This document shows positions 61,647-64,000 of a stretch of DNA of 64,000 nt, piece after piece. The position numbers and the translations under genes are program-made. The stretch comes from a virus: positions 1 through 64,000 of IMG/VR virus record IMGVR_UViG_3300028734_000017. The stretch is one strand, 5' to 3'. The stretch's first letter is position 1, and each line of letters begins with the position of its first letter. Below the pieces are notes generated by a model that was not told where the DNA came from, searched no databases, and worked only from the letters and a program-made list of their open reading frames with translations.

Positions 61647-62180
61647 TTACTCAATGTTTATTACATCACCCTTGACAGGTACACACTTCACAGTTTTGAA
61701 GTAGGGTTTGAATCCGCCTATACTTTTCTTGGTTGTGTCAGTTACATTATTTGCGTTTTCAACCTCGTAGAATCGGCTCTTTTCGCCACTAAAGTTATAT
61801 TCAATGATGTCGCCTCTAGCTATATCGGCGTTCTTTTCTTCAAGTTCTTGAAGATACACTCCGAAGCTTAAAATACCTGAATCATCACGAGCAATTCCGC
61901 CTGAACCATCACCATAATTTACCTGTGTTCCATCTTCAACGCCAACCATAACATTTAGTCTGATCGGTGGAAAAAATTTCTTATCAATGCTTTTTGCTTG
62001 ACCGTATAAACTATGGGTTTTTGTTTCAATGATATTAATTTTATGGAATGTTACAAATTGAACGTTATCGGTTTTCAGATATTGTCTACCATAAAATATG
62101 TCAAGATCAAACGAACTGTCCGTCATGAACAATCCGTATCTCTCGTCTTCCAAATTAATTCTATTTGCTTTCTTTTTCAT
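61647..62180 (-). CDS. Probable neck or head-completion protein, gp14-like
   Basis: A 177-aa protein (KANRINLEDERYGLFMTDSS, DLDIFYGRQYLKTDNVQFVT, HKINIIETKTHSLYGQAKSI, then FSFGVYLQELEEKN-type strands and FKPYFKTVKCVPVKGDVINI). The pattern of beta strands with ETKTHSLYGQ and the coupled place next to the gp13-like gene suggest a neck (gp14) or head-tail joining protein. No diagnostic motif. Confidence 0.5.
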   Translation of the reverse strand: MKKKANRINLEDERYGLFMTDSSFDLDIFYGRQYLKTDNVQFVTFHKINIIETKTHSLYGQAKSIDKKFFPPIRLNVMVGVEDGTQVNYGDGSGGIARDDSGILSFGVYLQELEEKNADIARGDIIEYNFSGEKSRFYEVENANNVTDTTKKSIGGFKPYFKTVKCVPVKGDVINIE

Positions 62181-62181
62181 A

Positions 62182-63309
62182 TTAAATAGCGATTATTGGG
62201 AACATAATAGGTTGAAAACCTCTTTCCTTGTTAATATTCTCTGCAATTGTTGCTCTTTCCAATGTTAAATTAGCCTGAGACATTTTTTCCAATGCGTCGA
62301 TAATGACTTTTTCAGTGTCTTCTTTTAATTTTATGCCTTCATCAAGTAAATGACGATAGTCCATAACAAGTGCCTTTTCAGCCACGCCTAGTTCACCAGT
62401 AAAGAAACCTCTAATACCGCCGACAACCATTTTCACCTTTGCAATTAAGAGATTTCTTATTTGCTGCTTTGCAACATCATTAAGATTATCCCATTGTAAA
62501 ACTTCTGTCGGCGCATCTGATGGTAATCTAACGATATCCGAATTCTTTTTTAAGCATTTCTTAACGTCTTTTGAAGACGAGAACATTGTATCGTAATACC
62601 AATACCAAACCTTTCTACCAGCATAATGTTTACCCCAACCATAGGCAATTTCATGGCGACCCCCAGGAATTGGGTATAAATGAAGCATCTTTTCGCCTGT
62701 CTCTAAGCCAGTTATGCGATAAGTCAAAATCGATTGAAGTACCCTTTGTTTCATACTTCTGTCCTGTGCTGATAATATTGCAGAATATGTTGGCTGCACA
62801 TACATAGACGGACGACCAAGATATGACCACCCTGCCATGCCTGGCGTAAACGTGTTAAGTGCCATAGGATCAATGAGTCCAGCGTCTACTTCTGGAGGAG
62901 TTTCCCACAAAACTTCATTAACTTCTCTGCCAGCAGGTATTAAATAATGTTGTGTATTTTCGGTAGTTAGAATGAAGTCACGTTTAAGTTCCCAGCCTGC
63001 TCCAGCTGGTGCATTTGTACCCAACCCAACTTGTTTTGAATAAGCATAGGTGAATGACTTCATGTAGTTGTTAGACTTGGTTGTAAAAGCCGAAAGAAAG
63101 TCACCGCCAGTCTTATCCATGCCCTCTAAGTTAATCCAGTTCTGATGTATCAACCATGCGTTGACAAACGATGAATAGTCCTCTATAACCATTTCAAGGT
63201 ATGACATCATCATATCATCTTTGATTTCAAAAGGTCTTAATGGATAACCCATTTCATGCTTAACATGAAGAAATAATTTATTTTTATTTGTGCTTGTTAT
63301 TATCGCCAT
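62182..63309 (-). CDS. Probable neck protein, gp13-like
   Basis: A 375-aa protein. The start (FLHVKHEMGYPLRPFEIKDD, MMMSYLEMVIEDYSSFVNAW) and the C-terminal helices (QIRNLLIAKVKMVVGGIRGF, FTGELGVAEKALVMDYRHLL) match the layout of T4-type neck/head-completion proteins such as gp13. A late box precedes it, and the 177-aa gene follows 1 nt after. The identification is by layout; sequence identity to T4 gp13 would be low. Confidence 0.55.
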   Translation of the reverse strand: MAIITSTNKNKLFLHVKHEMGYPLRPFEIKDDMMMSYLEMVIEDYSSFVNAWLIHQNWINLEGMDKTGGDFLSAFTTKSNNYMKSFTYAYSKQVGLGTNAPAGAGWELKRDFILTTENTQHYLIPAGREVNEVLWETPPEVDAGLIDPMALNTFTPGMAGWSYLGRPSMYVQPTYSAILSAQDRSMKQRVLQSILTYRITGLETGEKMLHLYPIPGGRHEIAYGWGKHYAGRKVWYWYYDTMFSSSKDVKKCLKKNSDIVRLPSDAPTEVLQWDNLNDVAKQQIRNLLIAKVKMVVGGIRGFFTGELGVAEKALVMDYRHLLDEGIKLKEDTEKVIIDALEKMSQANLTLERATIAENINKERGFQPIMFPIIAI

Positions 63310-63324
63310 AATTTAGTATTTTTG
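63294..63324 (+). promoter_or_regulatory. Bacteroidota-type promoter for the 158-aa gene
   Basis: TTG (63294-63296), 20 nt, TATTTTTG (63317-63324) on the plus strand: a full match overlapping the start of the divergent neck gene. The predicted leader to the ATG at 63,356 is about 25 nt. Confidence 0.6.
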
Positions 63325-63332
63325 TACCTAAA

Positions 63333-63341
63333 TATAAATAC
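63333..63341 (-). promoter_or_regulatory. Late promoter box for the neck operon
   Basis: The minus strand reads TAGTATTTATATTTAGG, 24 nt before the ATG at 63,309. It overlaps the leader of the divergent plus-strand transcript. Confidence 0.7.
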
Positions 63342-63355
63342 TAAAAAATTGGAAT

Positions 63356-63832
63356 ATGATAAAGATTGAATACGACATTAAATTGAATGATGAAACTGGT
63401 ATGCCGTACATAGATTTACCTGTAGACTATGTGATGAAGCCAGAGGATAAATTCTTCGCTTTTGAGATTGTGAGGTATATTTTGAATGGAATGATCGCTA
63501 GTAAGAATTATAGTGTAAATCCAGTTTTACAACAGTTGCTTGAAGATAATTATGCATTTATTAGCGATATATCAGCAGAAGTTGGCGAATTAATACTAGG
63601 TCAAATGAAAACAAATGCTGAAATAAGCAGAGCATTTGACTTGTTTTACAATTTCAAGGTTGATACGATTGACGATTTATTAAACAAGGATAAATTTCAA
63701 TATGACGATAAGCTTTTTTTACTTGATGATGGTTTGCTCGTATATGTGATCGACGAAAAGGAAGTTTACGAGTATAAAGTAGACGAAGTTACAAACCTTT
63801 CATCTTGGGTAAGAAAGGACGGGGTTTTTTAA
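63356..63832 (+). CDS. Hypothetical protein, early-type
   Basis: A 158-aa protein (IKIEYDIKLNDETGMPYIDL, VMKPEDKFFAFEIVRYILNG, LGQMKTNAEISRAFDLFYNF). Mixed fold, acidic. No family recognised. Its stop overlaps the start of the helicase gene as TAATG, and a host-type promoter precedes it, so both are probably early. Confidence 0.6.
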   Translation: MIKIEYDIKLNDETGMPYIDLPVDYVMKPEDKFFAFEIVRYILNGMIASKNYSVNPVLQQLLEDNYAFISDISAEVGELILGQMKTNAEISRAFDLFYNFKVDTIDDLLNKDKFQYDDKLFLLDDGLLVYVIDEKEVYEYKVDEVTNLSSWVRKDGVF

Positions 63833-64000
63833 TGAAAATGATACCCACAGCAGAACAGAAAACAATTTTTAAATTTGTTAAAGATAGATCAGAGAATATT
63901 CTAATTGAAGCATTTGCTGGCGCAGGTAAAACCACCACAATTGTCGAGGCAGTTAAATTATTACCTTCATCATTAGCTATAACATTTTTAGCATTTAATA
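63832..64000 (+). CDS. SF1 helicase (UvrD/Dda-like), C-terminus outside window
   Basis: The first 56 residues: MKMIPTAEQKTIFKFVKDRS, then LIEAFAGAGKTTTIVEAVKL and AITFLAFN. The Q-motif-like EQ, Walker A AGAGKTTT and FLAFN (motif Ia) match UvrD/Rep/Dda-type superfamily 1 helicases. Coupled (TAATG) to the 158-aa gene. Confidence 0.78.
   Translation, partial: MKMIPTAEQKTIFKFVKDRSENILIEAFAGAGKTTTIVEAVKLLPSSLAITFLAFN

Noticed and set aside
1-64000. CRISPR arrays or prophage attachment sites
   Set aside because: No regularly spaced repeats and no integrase; a lytic T4-type layout fits better.

Overview
The window is a 64 kb piece of a large, AT-rich, T4-type contractile-tailed phage (myovirus), both ends cut inside genes. 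Recognisable T4-type functions are a family B DNA polymerase, gp41-like helicase, UvsX, gp32, a 5' nuclease/RNase H, gp18 sheath, gp19 tube, gp5-, gp26- and gp53-like baseplate proteins, a gp55-like late sigma factor and probable gp13/gp14-like neck proteins. The host is probably a member of the Bacteroidota: several genes are preceded by TTG-N19/20-TAnnTTTG, the promoter class of that phylum's primary sigma factor, and clear Shine-Dalgarno sequences are scarce. No rRNA, tRNA, CRISPR array or insertion sequence was seen.

Layout. 1-9,860 (minus): a glycosyltransferase with its own host-type promoter, then a late operon holding a ParB-like protein, a 1,289-aa CCA-adding-type nucleotidyltransferase fused to three repeats and a terminal 2H phosphoesterase-like domain, a WYL-like protein and a Nudix fusion. 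9,882-22,979 (minus): replication and recombination (polymerase, QueC-like protein, HARP/SNF2 helicase, gp41, 5' nuclease, UvsX, gp32). 22,992-40,407 (minus): virion genes (a small late operon with a zinc peptidase, a GT2 glycosyltransferase, baseplate proteins, a tail-fibre operon, a probable tape measure, a gp26-like hub protein). 40,476-44,657 (plus): PhoH, a HAD-like protein, two glycosyltransferases and the late sigma factor. 44,671-56,433: baseplate, tube, sheath and other virion genes on alternating strands. 56,434-61,570 (plus): nucleotide metabolism and small genes (KTSC, dUTPase, ThyA, GIY-YIG nuclease, PD-(D/E)XK-like protein). 61,647-63,341 (minus): probable neck proteins. From 63,294 (plus): an early-type transcript entering a UvrD/Dda-like helicase.

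Regulation can be read from the sequence. Thirteen virion-type or late-type transcription units carry GTATTTATA on the coding strand, usually 11-24 nt before the start codon, on both strands; three weaker variants also occur. This looks like the late promoter, and the gp55-like sigma factor is its likely reader. It lies where the T4 late box would lie but reads as the reverse complement of T4's TATAAATA. Host-type promoters instead precede gp32, two glycosyltransferases, the KTSC/dUTPase block and the last operon. Hairpin terminators close many units.

The most unusual item is the nucleotidyltransferase-repeat-2H protein. It joins 3'-end CCA repair chemistry and a cyclic-phosphate-processing fold in one late-expressed polypeptide, which suggests a virion-delivered or late tRNA/RNA repair factor. 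That role is an inference.
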